A stretch of 64,000 nt of DNA from Semisulcospira habei (Eukaryota > Mollusca > Gastropoda > Semisulcospiridae), in contig BTPG01000005.1 of NCBI GenBank assembly GCA_036245525.1, forward strand, positions 113,764,466 to 113,828,465, in the 5' to 3' direction. Shown here in pieces: positions 52,260-63,900 of the stretch. The notes under the pieces were generated by a model that was not told the DNA's origin, made no database searches, and worked only from the letters and a program-made list of their open reading frames with translations. Made by a program: the position numbers and the translations under genes. Every line of letters begins with the position of its first letter. Position 1 is the first letter of the stretch.

Positions 52260-53315
52260 AGTAAATATCTACTACACACCTCAGCGATTCAACGTCCGCT
52301 CTGCTAAGATGAGCGTACAGTGTTGTATAGATGAGGTCCTGTCCTGGATGACAAGCAACAAACTTAAGCTTAACACCGACAAAACCGAAGTCATGCCTGT
52401 TGGCTCTCAGTCTCGCCTTATATTAGTCTGATTAACGGCGAGTTCGCAAACATTGGTGGCTGCAGCGTTCCCTTCCAGAACTGTGTCAAATATCTGGGTG
52501 TGAAGATTGATTCGACGCTCTCCATGCATGATCATCATATCAGTAGCGTCTGCCGAGCTGGTTTCCTTGAGCTGCGCAGAATTTCTTCCCTCAGACCGTA
52601 TCTCACAGAAAGTGCGGCGTCAAGACTTGTAAATGCATTCATTACATCCAGGCTCGATCATTGCAATTCTGTACTGCCAGGTTTACCGGCAGATCAGATT
52701 TCACGCTTGCAGATGATTCAAAACAATGCGGCGCGTCTCATCTTGAAGAAACGAAAGAGAGACCACGTTACGCCTCTACTAAAGCAGCTGCACTGGTTGC
52801 CCGTAAAATTCCGCTGCCAGTACAAAATTGCAATTTTCTCCTATCGGCATTTTGACGGATCTCTCCCGCCGTACCTTTCTGCCAAGCTGTCTGTTTATCA
52901 GCCATCACGCACCCTCCGTTCCTCTAGTATAAAACTTTTTAAAATCCCAAAGCTTAACATGAAAACTGTTGGGGAGCGTTCTTTCACCTTTTTAGCCCCA
53001 AGTGTGTGGAACTCTCTGCTAACTGAAATGCGGAATCTGCCCACATTGTCACAGTTCAAAGCTCACTTAAAGACTTTTCTTTTCTGTCGGGCATTTAACA
53101 CTTGGCTCATCTTTAGCTAACTGATGACTGCCCTTTATTCTGATCCTAGAGGAAGTGAATGTATAGTGTTGGGAAGAGATGGGGTGGTTTAAAGTAGTGT
53201 ATAATCGTGCGTGTGTCTGAGAGAGAGGGTGTGCTGTTGTGCATGCGCATTGAGTCCAGTGTTTTCCTGGAGAACAGCGCTATACAAGAACTATGTATTA
53301 TTATTATTAACCTTT
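52260..53315 (+). pseudogene. 5'-truncated LINE 3' end (CR1/Jockey-like RT C-terminus)
   Basis: The fragment starts inside the RT palm (DSTSALLR, then QCCIDEVLSWMTSNKLKLN, TDKTEVMPVGSQSR) and continues in the long frame 52500-53120 (CVKYLGVKIDSTLSMHDH; HCNSVLPGLP; NNAARLILKKRKRDHV; LKQLHWLPV; SVWNSLLTEMRNL), ending FLFCRAFNTWLIFS. Frameshifts occur near 52305 and 52415. The 3' end (GCGCTATACAAGAAC then TATTATTATTA, 53275-53310) is the usual tail of such LINEs. 5' truncation is normal for target-primed insertion. Confidence 0.85.
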
Positions 53316-53444
53316 CCCGGCGTTCTCGAGAGGAATCCTAAGTCTACATTCTATTATCATCCAAGTGCCTTTACATAAACGAGGAAATCTTGGCTTCAGG
53401 ACAACCAAAAGACCATATTAGGTTCCTGAAATCTCCTTCTACCT

Positions 53445-53510
53445 GCGAGTAACATAGATTTTGAATAAGCCCATGCGGCAGTAGGGGCTCTGCAGAATCA
53501 TAAGCACCTG
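53445..53510. repeat. hpA hairpin, degenerate
   Basis: AACATAGATTTTGAATAAGC pairs weakly with GGGGCTCTGCAGAATCATAA. Confidence 0.4.
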
Positions 53511-53752
53511 ACGGGCACAGTGTGCGTTGATGTGCGAGTCAATCCCCTCGCGCGAGCTCTGTGCACTATACTCACTCTACAATCCCAGTCACAGTCATAG
53601 GCACCTGACGATTTCAGTGCGTGTTGATATGCGAGTCAGCCCCTCGCGCACGCGCGCAGTGCATATACTCACTCTACAATCCCAGATTGTAGAGTGAGAA
53701 TAGTGCACAGTGCGCGCACTCGTGGGGCTGACTCGAATATCAACGCGCACAT
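53499..53752. repeat. hpM three-armed foldback (L-L-R)
   Basis: A ~97-bp left arm occurs twice (53499 CATAAGCACCTGACGGGCAC; 53596 CATAGGCACCTGACGATTTC), both ending ACTCACTCTACAATCCCAG. They are followed by one right arm (53686-53752, ATTGTAGAGTGAGAATAGTG ... GACTCGAATATCAACGCGCA). Confidence 0.8.
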
Positions 53753-53817
53753 GGGATAATGGCTGTGCGCGGGCCCACTGCGGCCGACGTCGGTCCGAGA
53801 ACGACTGCTTACTGGGC
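53753..53817. repeat. hpG half
   Basis: GGCTGTGCGCGGGCCCACTG then CGGCCGACGTCGGTCCGAG and CTGCTTACTGGG form one right arm, abutting hpM. Confidence 0.65.
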
Positions 53818-53899
53818 TCAGATTGACATCCTCAGGTTTACAGCCACGACTGTATAGAAGGTACAGCAGATATGTGGGGATACCGCATAAAGAACGGGT

Positions 53900-53968
53900 T
53901 CACACTGGTTGCCTCCCTCGATTCGCTACTGGTCAGCGGTAGCGAATCGAGTGAGACAACCAGAGTGT
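53900..53968. repeat. hpI foldback
   Basis: CACTGGTTGCCTCCCTCGAT / ATCGAGTGAGACAACCAG with inner TCGCTAC / GTAGCGA and a short loop. Confidence 0.8.
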
Positions 53969-54503
53969 CTCGGCTCTGACAAGAAGTAACGAGTCTCCAC
54001 TGATTATCTGCCCCTGAGGAAACGCTTTTTGGCAGGGGGTGCTCCTGTCACGCATGCGCTGGCTATGAGCACGTGAGGCAGTCTGGTTCCCCCCAAGCGA
54101 TACTCCCACTGGAGCATCCATGTCGTCAGCCCTTCAGTTTGGACAGCAGGAGAACCACAGACGACAGTCTGAGAGACACAGAGCGAGGTGATGCTGGCTG
54201 CATGGTGCCGCTTAGGCTGATGAGACTCTTGTCAGTGAGTCTTTTTATAGGTAGCCGAGTTACTGGATGAACTGGTGGGAGAACTACCCTTAGGGGAAAC
54301 CTTGCATGTCTGCCAAGTGAACACTTCTCAACCCTGAAACTGAAACACAGATTTGCAGTATTTAAAACTGAACTGAGCTAAATAAAGACTTCTGAGGAAA
54401 CTCTCATTCTCGCAATGTAAAACGTTCCTCCTCCCCTAGATACATCTATGTTCCTAGAGCAGCGTCAAGATTTCAGTCAGCGACTTTAAAAGGACAGCGG
54501 CCT
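53969..54503. other. Unrecognised DNA
   Basis: No gene or further repeat recognised. Confidence 0.35.
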
Positions 54504-54560
54504 GCAAGAGACATAGATCTGGATGGGGCCCCGCTGGTCCGGAAGATCTGTGTATCTTGC
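54504..54560. repeat. hpA hairpin, degenerate
   Basis: GCAAGAGACATAGATCTGGA pairs with TCCGGAAGATCTGTGTATCT. Confidence 0.55.
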
Positions 54561-54639
54561 TGAACATATTTAGATCCCTGTGTCATACGAAAGGTGTCAT
54601 TAGAGCTATACAGTTCACGGGCAGTTCTGAGAATTAAAC

Positions 54640-54745
54640 AAGAGTGAGAAACCAACCGTCTGCAAGAGGCACAGATCCTCATGAACCCCCGCAGGCTGCG
54701 GGGGCTCATGAGGACCTATGCCTCTTGCTGTTCCTACTTTCATCT
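54640..54745. mobile_element. hpA MITE core
   Basis: The hairpin 54662-54727 (66 bp): GCAAGAGGCACAGATCCTCA / TGAGGACCTATGCCTCTTGC. The right flank CTGTTCCTACTTTCATC resembles MITE flank; ends are lost. Confidence 0.65.
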
Positions 54746-54871
54746 GTGTTCCCCAAGTGGTATACAACTGGCTAGAACGACATGGGAGTGAGAGGGGGAA
54801 AAGGGCACATGTCGCCCCTCAGGCACACCGTCTGTTGCTGCCAGGCGACAACCAGCAGACACAGAGTGCAT

Positions 54872-54946
54872 GGCACACTGGTTGTCTCCCCCGATTCTCT
54901 ACCAGTGATACACAATGCTCACGAATCGAGAGAGACGACCAGGGTG
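54872..54946. repeat. hpI foldback
   Basis: CACTGGTTGTCTCCCCCGAT / ATCGAGAGAGACGACCAG; the centre is rearranged (ACCAGTGATACACAATGCT). Confidence 0.7.
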
Positions 54947-55069
54947 AGTGCGTGACTGTTGTGACCTTGCAGATTTGAGACATTGTAACAATGGTGTAAC
55001 GAAGTTCGTGAAAACTGCCTGAACTTTCGGGCGTTACAAAATAATTCGCGGCTTGGAATGTGCTTCTAG

Positions 55070-55183
55070 GGCCGGTTGCATGAGTGATCCTAGTCCTGCG
55101 CCAGCCACTAAGCAATGCTATTCGAGCTGAGCACCATGCTTAGTGGCTGGCGCAGGACTAAGCTCACTCATGCAACTGGCCCC
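55070..55183. repeat. hpH foldback, complete
   Basis: GGCCGGTTGCATGAGTGATC / CTCACTCATGCAACTGGCC and GCGCCAGCCACTAAGCA / GCTTAGTGGCTGGCGC pair around a loop of about 24 nt. Confidence 0.85.
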
Positions 55184-55216
55184 TGGTACCCTGCTATCCT
55201 GCTATCTGGCGTGCTA

Positions 55217-55262
55217 ACCGTCCTTTGGCTGTCGGTAGTGACAATCTGTCGTGGTGCTCCGG
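55217..55262. repeat. hpC half
   Basis: CCTTTGGCTGTCGGTAGTGA then CTGTCGTGGTG is one hpC arm, followed by an A tract (55263-55276). Confidence 0.5.
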
Positions 55263-55479
55263 AAAAAAAAAAAAAAACACAATCTGGACGACCCTTGCAA
55301 AAATGTGTCTTATAGCACGTGGACTCTCCATATACTGATTCGACCCGTCTGTCTAAATGTTGAAACATAAGCCTATTGTGATAATGTTTAGGCCAGGTTG
55401 AAACAAGAGCCGCGTGCACCTAACTACATCATGTGTGCACATGTGCGCAGTTCTGAAATGTTGAACCTTGCGACCTCGA

Positions 55480-55512
55480 GCTGTAAGGTCCAAAATCGCG
55501 GACCAGCACACA
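55480..55512. repeat. hpE half
   Basis: GCTGTAAGGTCCAAAATCGC then GGACCAGCACACA is one hpE arm. Confidence 0.6.
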
Positions 55513-55561
55513 GATAAATTATCTGCACATAGTTCATCTCATAGCCTCACGGTAAATACGG

Positions 55562-55735
55562 GAATTGGGTGGCTCGTTGGTAGAGCGTTCGACTCTCGTC
55601 TGAAGGGCCCCGGGTTCGAATCCAGCTGCGGTCGAAATGTGTTCATACCGTATTCGTTGCCCCATCTTTGAAATCACCTTCGAGATGGAAAAAAAGACTG
55701 ACATTGTTAAGACCTACGGTAAGGCAAGAAGAGCA
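55562..55735 (+). mobile_element. tRNA-derived SINE
   Basis: A box TGGCTCGTTGG (55570-55580) and B box GGTTCGAATCC (55613-55623) with tRNA-like GTAGAGCGTTCGACT between them. The body CTTTGAAATCACCTTCGAGA is shared with the minus-strand copy at 31070-31222. A possible short duplication (ACGGTAA at 55550 and 55714) flanks it. Confidence 0.8.
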
Positions 55736-56093
55736 CAGTTGTATCTGATACTATTTTTCCAACAATGGTAAAAATGTCAGACATTCATACTTCACACCAC
55801 GGAGTCGCGAACCTTAGAATAGTTGTATTTTATTTTATCTCACTGACCTAACTCCCTCAGAATACCAAGAAACTCAGAATACCAAGAAACTGAGTCTCGA
55901 ACAAGTTCGACAACCTGCGGTTTATCTCCTCCCGTTCGGTCGATGCCAGTTACCATAGAAAGGTCGATAACTGCCTGAGTTTTCCCATACCGGCTGAGTG
56001 AACGACCGTACAGAGTTTCCGCCCTTTTTTCTTTTCGCGATCAAACCGAGGTACATGCAACGCACTTAGTCTCTCAAGTCTGCCTCTACGCCT
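55736..56093. other. Unrecognised DNA
   Basis: A short direct repeat (AATACCAAGAAACT twice, near 55860-55890) is the only feature seen. Confidence 0.4.
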
Positions 56094-56158
56094 GCAAGGG
56101 GCATAGATTCTCATAAGCCCTTGTTGTCGCAGGGGCTCTTGAGAATTTATGCCCCATG
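56094..56158. repeat. hpA hairpin, compensated variant
   Basis: AAGGGGCATAGATTCTCA pairs with GAGAATTTATGCCCC: the base GGGG/CCCC replaces family GAGG/CCTC on both arms. Confidence 0.65.
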
Positions 56159-56340
56159 CTTATAGCAATTTACATCCCCTGAAGAGGAAGACATTGGAGT
56201 TTAAAAGTCCACGACAGGAGTAACTGTTCCCTGAGAGAGGAAAGCCTCAGAGCTTCATTGAAAGCAATCATTTGATTTCTTCATCAGCAAATTCCCTGAG
56301 GTGCCTATAAACATATGGTGTGAATTCAAAATGGTACGCT

Positions 56341-56446
<106 letters not shown>

Positions 56447-56548
56447 ATGATTCAATGAAGCTTTATTTATCAACGGTTGAGGCATTGACATCGTCATAGA
56501 CATAGCTATTTGTCAAACCTGCCGTTGCTACAAAACTACGAGACAATA

Positions 56549-57998
<1,450 letters not shown>

Positions 57999-58075
57999 GC
58001 ATATAGTTACGTGTACATGAAACAAAAACATTGCCAGCTTAGGGAAAGAAACTCCCATGATGATCTCACACTCCT

Positions 58076-58076
<1 letters not shown>

Positions 58077-58150
<74 letters not shown>
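58077..58150. repeat. (AC)n microsatellite
   Basis: About 36 AC units with a slightly degenerate continuation to 58185. It lies at the 3' side of the minus-strand LINE and might be its tail. Confidence 0.95.
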
Positions 58151-58152
<2 letters not shown>

Positions 58153-58244
58153 ATCACACTCCATCACACACGCACACACAGAGTTTATAACTGGGAGCAA
58201 ACGTAATCAGATTTACAGGCAGTATATATTTCACACCGTAATAA

Positions 58245-60260
58245 TTACGACTGCTTCGAGAAGTACTTGATGAGACTTTTTTTTAAACGGGCTAGAGAGG
58301 AAGCGTGTTTCACATAATCAGGAAGCGTTCCCGAGAATGACAAACTAGATTTGTATATATCAATTCTTGTTTTGGGGACTAAGAAAAGTTGCCTAATATT
58401 TCCAAACCTAGATACCGACTTAGAGAAAAGAGTTGTGATATATTCTGGTATTTTCTGTTTCCACACCTTGAACATAAAAATAGCCTGATTGTATCTGAAG
58501 TGGTCTTGCAGTGGTAGAAATCCTATTTTGGTGAGTTTTTCTTCTGCTATGAGTCGTGGGTCAGGAAGGATTAACTTTGCTGCCCTTCTGTGTAACGAGT
58601 TGAGTCTCTTCAAGTGGACTTCACTGCAAAAAGCCATCCTACACCGTTGACGCGTAATCAATATGAGAACATAATTATGTGAGCGTTATATAATGGTTTG
58701 CGCGTGTCCAAGTCGGTGTAATATTTCAGTTTGGACAACATGAAAAGATTTTTGGCTACCGTTCTGCATAAAGTGTCCGTATGAGCCTTCCACTCAGTAC
58801 GCTGACTGTCAACTGTAATCCCTAGTAGGCGGTGTTTATTAACGTGTTCTATTTGACTGCCCTTTAATAAAAAGGTTAAGCAACACGAGTGCTAACCGGT
58901 GTTTTTGACGAGTGGCGATTATCATAGATTTGGGTTTAATTGGATGAACAATCATAGAATTCCTGTGACACCATTCTGACACCTCGTCAAGACTATGCTG
59001 CAAGTTGGCAGAAATTACTTGTATATCTTTGTTAGTCATATGAATGGAAGTGTCATCAGCAAAAAGATCATATTGTACGCTCTTGCAAGTTAAATGAAGA
59101 GGCAGGTCATTGATGAATAGACAAAATAGTAAGGGACCAAGCACGGATCCTTGGTTAACTCCATAATTCATATCTTTTAGAGAAGAGTAAGATCCATTCA
59201 CTAGAGCTCTTTCTGTTTACGATCGGTTAGGTATGATCTAAAAAATGCAACTACTTCTGTACTATTCAAGTATTTCTGAATTTTGTCATTAGAATGGTGT
59301 GATGATTAGGACAAAGGCCTTTTTAAAGTCTAAGTAAACGACACCTGTTATCTGGGATTTGTTCATATCCTGGAGCCATGCGTCAACGAGGCGCGTGAGT
59401 GCAGTGTGGCACGAGTGCTGTGGGCAAACTCCGGATTGAAAGGGGTGGAGGAGCTTGCGGTTTTCTAAGTAGGCAAGAAGGTGTTTGTGGACATGCCTTT
59501 CAGCGGCTTTGATAGAACTGATAATAATGAAATCGGCCTATAGCTGTTAAGGTCAGAACGATCTTCAGTTTTTGGAAGTGGAATGACTTTAGCGTATTTT
59601 AGTTTGTTAGGGAAAGTGTGTTGCTTGATACAAAGGTTGTAAATGTAAGTAATAGACTCTACTATGCACGGCAGGGATAACTTAAGTATTTGCGGGCTGA
59701 TGTCATCAGGCCCCAAAGACTTTTTATTTGGTAGTTTACTAATGAGCAAACCCACCTCATGAACTGCTAGCAAGAGAATGCTGAAGGGGTCTGTGTCCTC
59801 TGTTCTTTGTTTACAGAATTCAGAAAGCAAGTTAGAACATTCATACTTACTGCTATGAGTTGAGGCATTTAGAGTTTCAGCGACTGAAAGAAAATGATTA
59901 TTAAACGTTTCTGCAGTAAGACTGCTGGGAATGGCTGTTGAAGTGCCAGGGAAGCCTTTAGTTAGAGTGTTCAAAAGGCGCCAGATAGTGGAAGTATCCT
60001 TACTGTCTTTAACTGTCACGGACTAACTGTTTCCTTGTCTCTCTGATCAAGTACTTAACACGGTTACGCTGTTGCTTGAATTCAGTAAATAGTTTTTGAC
60101 TACGCAGAACATCTCTGAGCGCCATCGCTTGCATTATTTCTGGGGTTAACCATGGAGGAAGAGTGTTCGATTTAACCCTCCTCTCACGAAGGGGTGCGTG
60201 TTTGTTTAATACATTTAGAAAAAGAGTGTACCAAGTGGGCAGATGTTCACATTTGCACGG
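58245..60260 (-). pseudogene. Decayed CR1/Jockey-like LINE (RT), interrupted upstream
   Basis: Read on the minus strand from 60260 down: endonuclease-RT linker (TWYTLFLNVLNKHAPLRERR; PPWLTPEIMQAM), finger and palm region (SLGPDDISPQILKL; VIPLPKTEDRSDLNSYRPIS), VYLDFKKAF near 59320-59340, YGVNQGSVLGPLLFCLFIND (about 59125-59165), catalytic FADDTS (about 59050-59067), and C-terminal thumb/tail (LHRRAAKLILPDPRLI; HFRYNQAIFMFKVW), with the stop at 58245. The frame is broken near 60010-60020, 59465, 59200 and 58840-58660. The upstream endonuclease is displaced by the LINE that begins near 60260. Confidence 0.85.
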
Positions 60261-60902
60261 GACATAGACGACCCCGCCCTCCACGAGTCGCCTGCTGCCT
60301 TGCAGGCCTGGCCGCTTGGCTGCGGAAAGGCTAAGGGAGGAAACCCCTGACATCAAAGCCCCCGTGTCTCCGGGGAAGGCTTTTGAGCCAGAGACTAGGA
60401 CAAGGACAGTCTGATATAAAACCTACGACCCGAGGACCTCGATGCCATCGTCCCAGCTTGCTAGGCCATGGCAGATGAACCAAGGGTTTAAAGGGTGGGG
60501 CCAGTACTGCGCACACTGCACTCCACCAAAAAGCTCCACCGCGCAGGCTTTAGGAAACGTCCACGGACCATGACACTGACCATTCCAAGTCCTGTAGCGA
60601 CGGGCGAGGGGCGAAACGGCAGGTGAAAGATGTCACTGGAAGCCGCAGTCTCAAACCTGCATGCAGGCGGTTCAGGATATTGGTCGCCTGATGTTGACCT
60701 GGGGATGACAACATCACTCGGCACACCCTGAACGACCAAGCAGCCTTCTCTAGGGACAGCACTGCTTGCTCCACACGGAGAGGGGCCTAGAAAAGGTGGC
60801 CTAACCAAAGCTCGTCCCCTCGCAACCCCAGTTGGCTAGCCGCGGTCAACGGGCATCTTCTCCTGCGGTCAAAAAACAAGAAAGAATAACGGATCCACTC
60901 TC
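60261..60902 (+). other. 5' leader of the plus-strand LINE
   Basis: GC-rich, non-repetitive sequence between the broken minus-strand LINE and the first ATG of the long ORF. In the ORF's frame the last stop is TAA near 60812, leaving about 29 in-frame codons without ATG before 60903. I read it as the element's 5' UTR; the exact left boundary (about 60255-60265) is uncertain. Confidence 0.55.
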
Positions 60903-63900
60903 ATGACGACCACGACCGGACTCAACGTAGCATGCTGGAACGTCCGAACCATGCTCGACAAAGCAGACAGCGGACGCCCTGAACGTCGCTCCGCCCTCAT
61001 TGCCCATGAATTGCGGAGGTTAAACATCGACATCGCCGCGTTCAGCGAAGTACGCCTTCCGGACGAAGGCAGCCTCCAAGAACTTGGTGCTGGGTACACC
61101 CTCTACTGGTCAGGCAGGCCTGCATCAGAAAGACGGCTTTCAGGCGTGGGTTTCATGGTCAAGACATCCATTGCGACTAAGCTGGAAAACCTACCAACGG
61201 GCCACTCAGACCGCATCATGTCCATGCGCCTCCCACTGAGACACCAGCAGCACGTCACCCTTCTCAGTGTGTACTCCCCAACCCTCCTGGCAGAGCCTGC
61301 TGAAAAGGACAAGTTTTACACTGACCTGCGCAGCCTCCTACAGAGTACCCCTGCAGACGACAAAGTCATCATCCTTGGCGACTTCAACGCCAGAGTGGGC
61401 CAGGACTCTGAAGCCTGGAAAGGAGTCCTTGGCAAGCATGGCGTGGGGAACTGCAATGACAATGGCCGCCTACTGTTGGAGTTCTGTGCGGAGCAGCAAC
61501 TGGTCATCACCAACACTACTTTTCAGCAAAAGGACAGTCGAAAGACCACCTGGATGCACCCTCGCTCCAAACACTGGCACCTTATCGACTATGTCCTAGT
61601 GCGTCAGAGGGACCGCAGTGACGTCCTCCTCACCAGAGTGATGCCCAGCGCAGAGTGCCACACTGACCACCGCCTTGTCCGCTGCAAACTCAGGCTCCAC
61701 TTCAAGCCAAAACCCAAGAAATGGGGGCCCCCCAAGAAAAAGCTTGACGTTGCCAGCCTTCAGCGTGACGATGTGAAAGCTGCCTTTCAGACAGATTTAC
61801 AGCGCAGGCTCAAAGACACAGCGGACCCAGTAGACTCCTCCCCTGAAACACTTTGGGAACAACTGAAAACTGCTATTGCAAAATCCTCTGCAGAAGTCTT
61901 GGGTTTCGCCAGAAAGAAGAACAAAGACTGGTTTGACGGAAACGATGTAGAGATCCAGGAACACCTAGCAAAAAAAAGAGCCGCCCATCAGGCCCACCTA
62001 GCCCAGCCTTCCTGCCCTGTGAAGAAATCTGCCTTCCGCCTCGTCTGCAGCAGTCTCCAGCGCAAGCTCAGAGATCTCCAGAATGAGTGGTGGACCAGAC
62101 TTGCACAGAGGACCCAGCTTTGTGCTGACAATGGTGACTACAGGGGCTTCTACGAAGCACTGAAAGCAGTGTATGGCCCCAGGCACCTGGTACAAAGTCC
62201 CCTGCGAAGCGCGAATGGCCAGGCACTCCTCACAGATAATACTTCCATCTTGAACCGCTGGTCGGAATACTTTCAGAGCCTCTTCAGCGCTGAGCGCACT
62301 GTTCAAGAAGCAGTCGTCCTACAAATCCCACACCTCCCAGTAAAGGTTGAATTGGACGAACCGCCCACCGCTGAAGAGACCCTCACAGCCATCCACCAGC
62401 TCAAGAGTGGCAAAGCAGCAGGCATTGATGGAATACCGCCAGAGATCTGGAAACATGGAGGCACAGCACTGCACAACAAGCTCCATGACCTCTTTCTCTG
62501 CTGCTGGGAGGAAGGAACACTACCAAAAGATCTCCGTGATGCAGTCGTTATCACCCTGTACAAGAACAAAGGCGAGAAGTCTGACTGTTCCAACTATCGG
62601 GGAATTACCCTGCTGTCCATTGCTGGGAAAATCCTTGCAAGGCTGCTCCTGAATCGGCTGGTACCTGCCATCGCTGAAGACCAACTCCCAGAGGGCCAGT
62701 GTGGCTTCAGAGCAAACAGGAGCACCACCGATATGGTCTTTGTGCTGAGACAGCTACAGGAGAAGTGCCGCGAGCAGAACAAAGGGCTGTATGTAACATT
62801 TGTCGACCTAACAAAAGCGTTCGACACTGTGAGCAGGCAAGGCATGTGGCAGATCCTGGAGCGACTTGGCTGTCCCCCAAAGTTCCTCAACATGATTGTC
62901 CACCTACACGAGGACCAGCAAGGCCAGGTCAGACTCAACAATGATCTCTCAGAACCATTCCCTATTCTCAACGGCGTAAAGCAGGGCTGCGTGCTGGCAC
63001 CGACCCTCTTCACCATCTTTTTTAGCATGATGTTGAAGCAGGCCACAGTGGACCTCGATGATGACGATGCAGTGTACATCAGGTATCGTCTCGATGGCAG
63101 CCTGTTCAACCTTAGACGACTGCAGGCCCACACGAAAACCCTAGACCAACTGATTCGTGAGCTGCTTTTTGCTGATGATGCTGCCCTCGTTGCACACACA
63201 GAGAGAGCCCTGCAGCGCATCACGTCTTGCTTCGCAGATGCTGCCCAGCTCTTTGGACTCGAGGTCAGTCTGAAAAAGACAGAGGTCCTCCATCAGCCGG
63301 CACCCAAGACATTGTATCGCCCTCCTCACATCACCATTGGCGAGTCTGAACTAAAGTCAGTGCACCAGTTTACTTACCTTGGCTGCATTATCACGTCGGA
63401 CGCCAAGCTGGACAAGGAGCTTGACAGCAGGCTGGCAAAAGCGAACAGCGCTTTCGGGCGACTTTTCAAGCGGGTGTGGCACAATCAACAGCTGAAAACA
63501 GGCACCAAGATCAGCGTGTACAGAGCTGTGGTCCTCACCACCCTGCTGTATGGTTCCGAGTCTTGGGCCCTCTACCGCAGCCAACTACGACTCCTCGAAC
63601 GCTTCCACCAGCGCTGCCTGCGTACCATCCTGGGCATTCACTGGAGTGACTATGTCACCAACGTCGAGGTCCTTGAACAGGCTGAAACTGTGAGCATCGA
63701 GGCTTTGCTGCTGCGGACACAGCTCCGCTGGGCGGGGCATGTCTCCAGGATGGAGGATCATCGCCTACCAAAGATCACCCTGTTCGGCGAGCTTGCTACT
63801 GGACACCGTGACAGAGGGGCACCAAAGAAGAGATACAAAGACTGTCTCAAGAAGTCACTTAGTGCGTGCCAAATCGACCACCACCAGTGGTCTTCGCTTG

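Noticed and set aside
55562..55640. Functional tRNA gene
   Set aside because: A and B boxes are present but the acceptor stem does not pair and the unit continues into a SINE body shared with 31070-31222.
60009..60356. A 115-codon minus-strand ORF starting MMSGVSSLSLS
   Set aside because: Its N-terminal third is antisense of the inserted LINE leader and only the rest belongs to the older LINE, so it is a chance fusion across an insertion junction.
61316..63584. Minus-strand ORFs opposite the plus-strand LINE (for example 62594-63223, 209 codons)
   Set aside because: They are antisense shadows; the plus frame carries all endonuclease and RT motifs.
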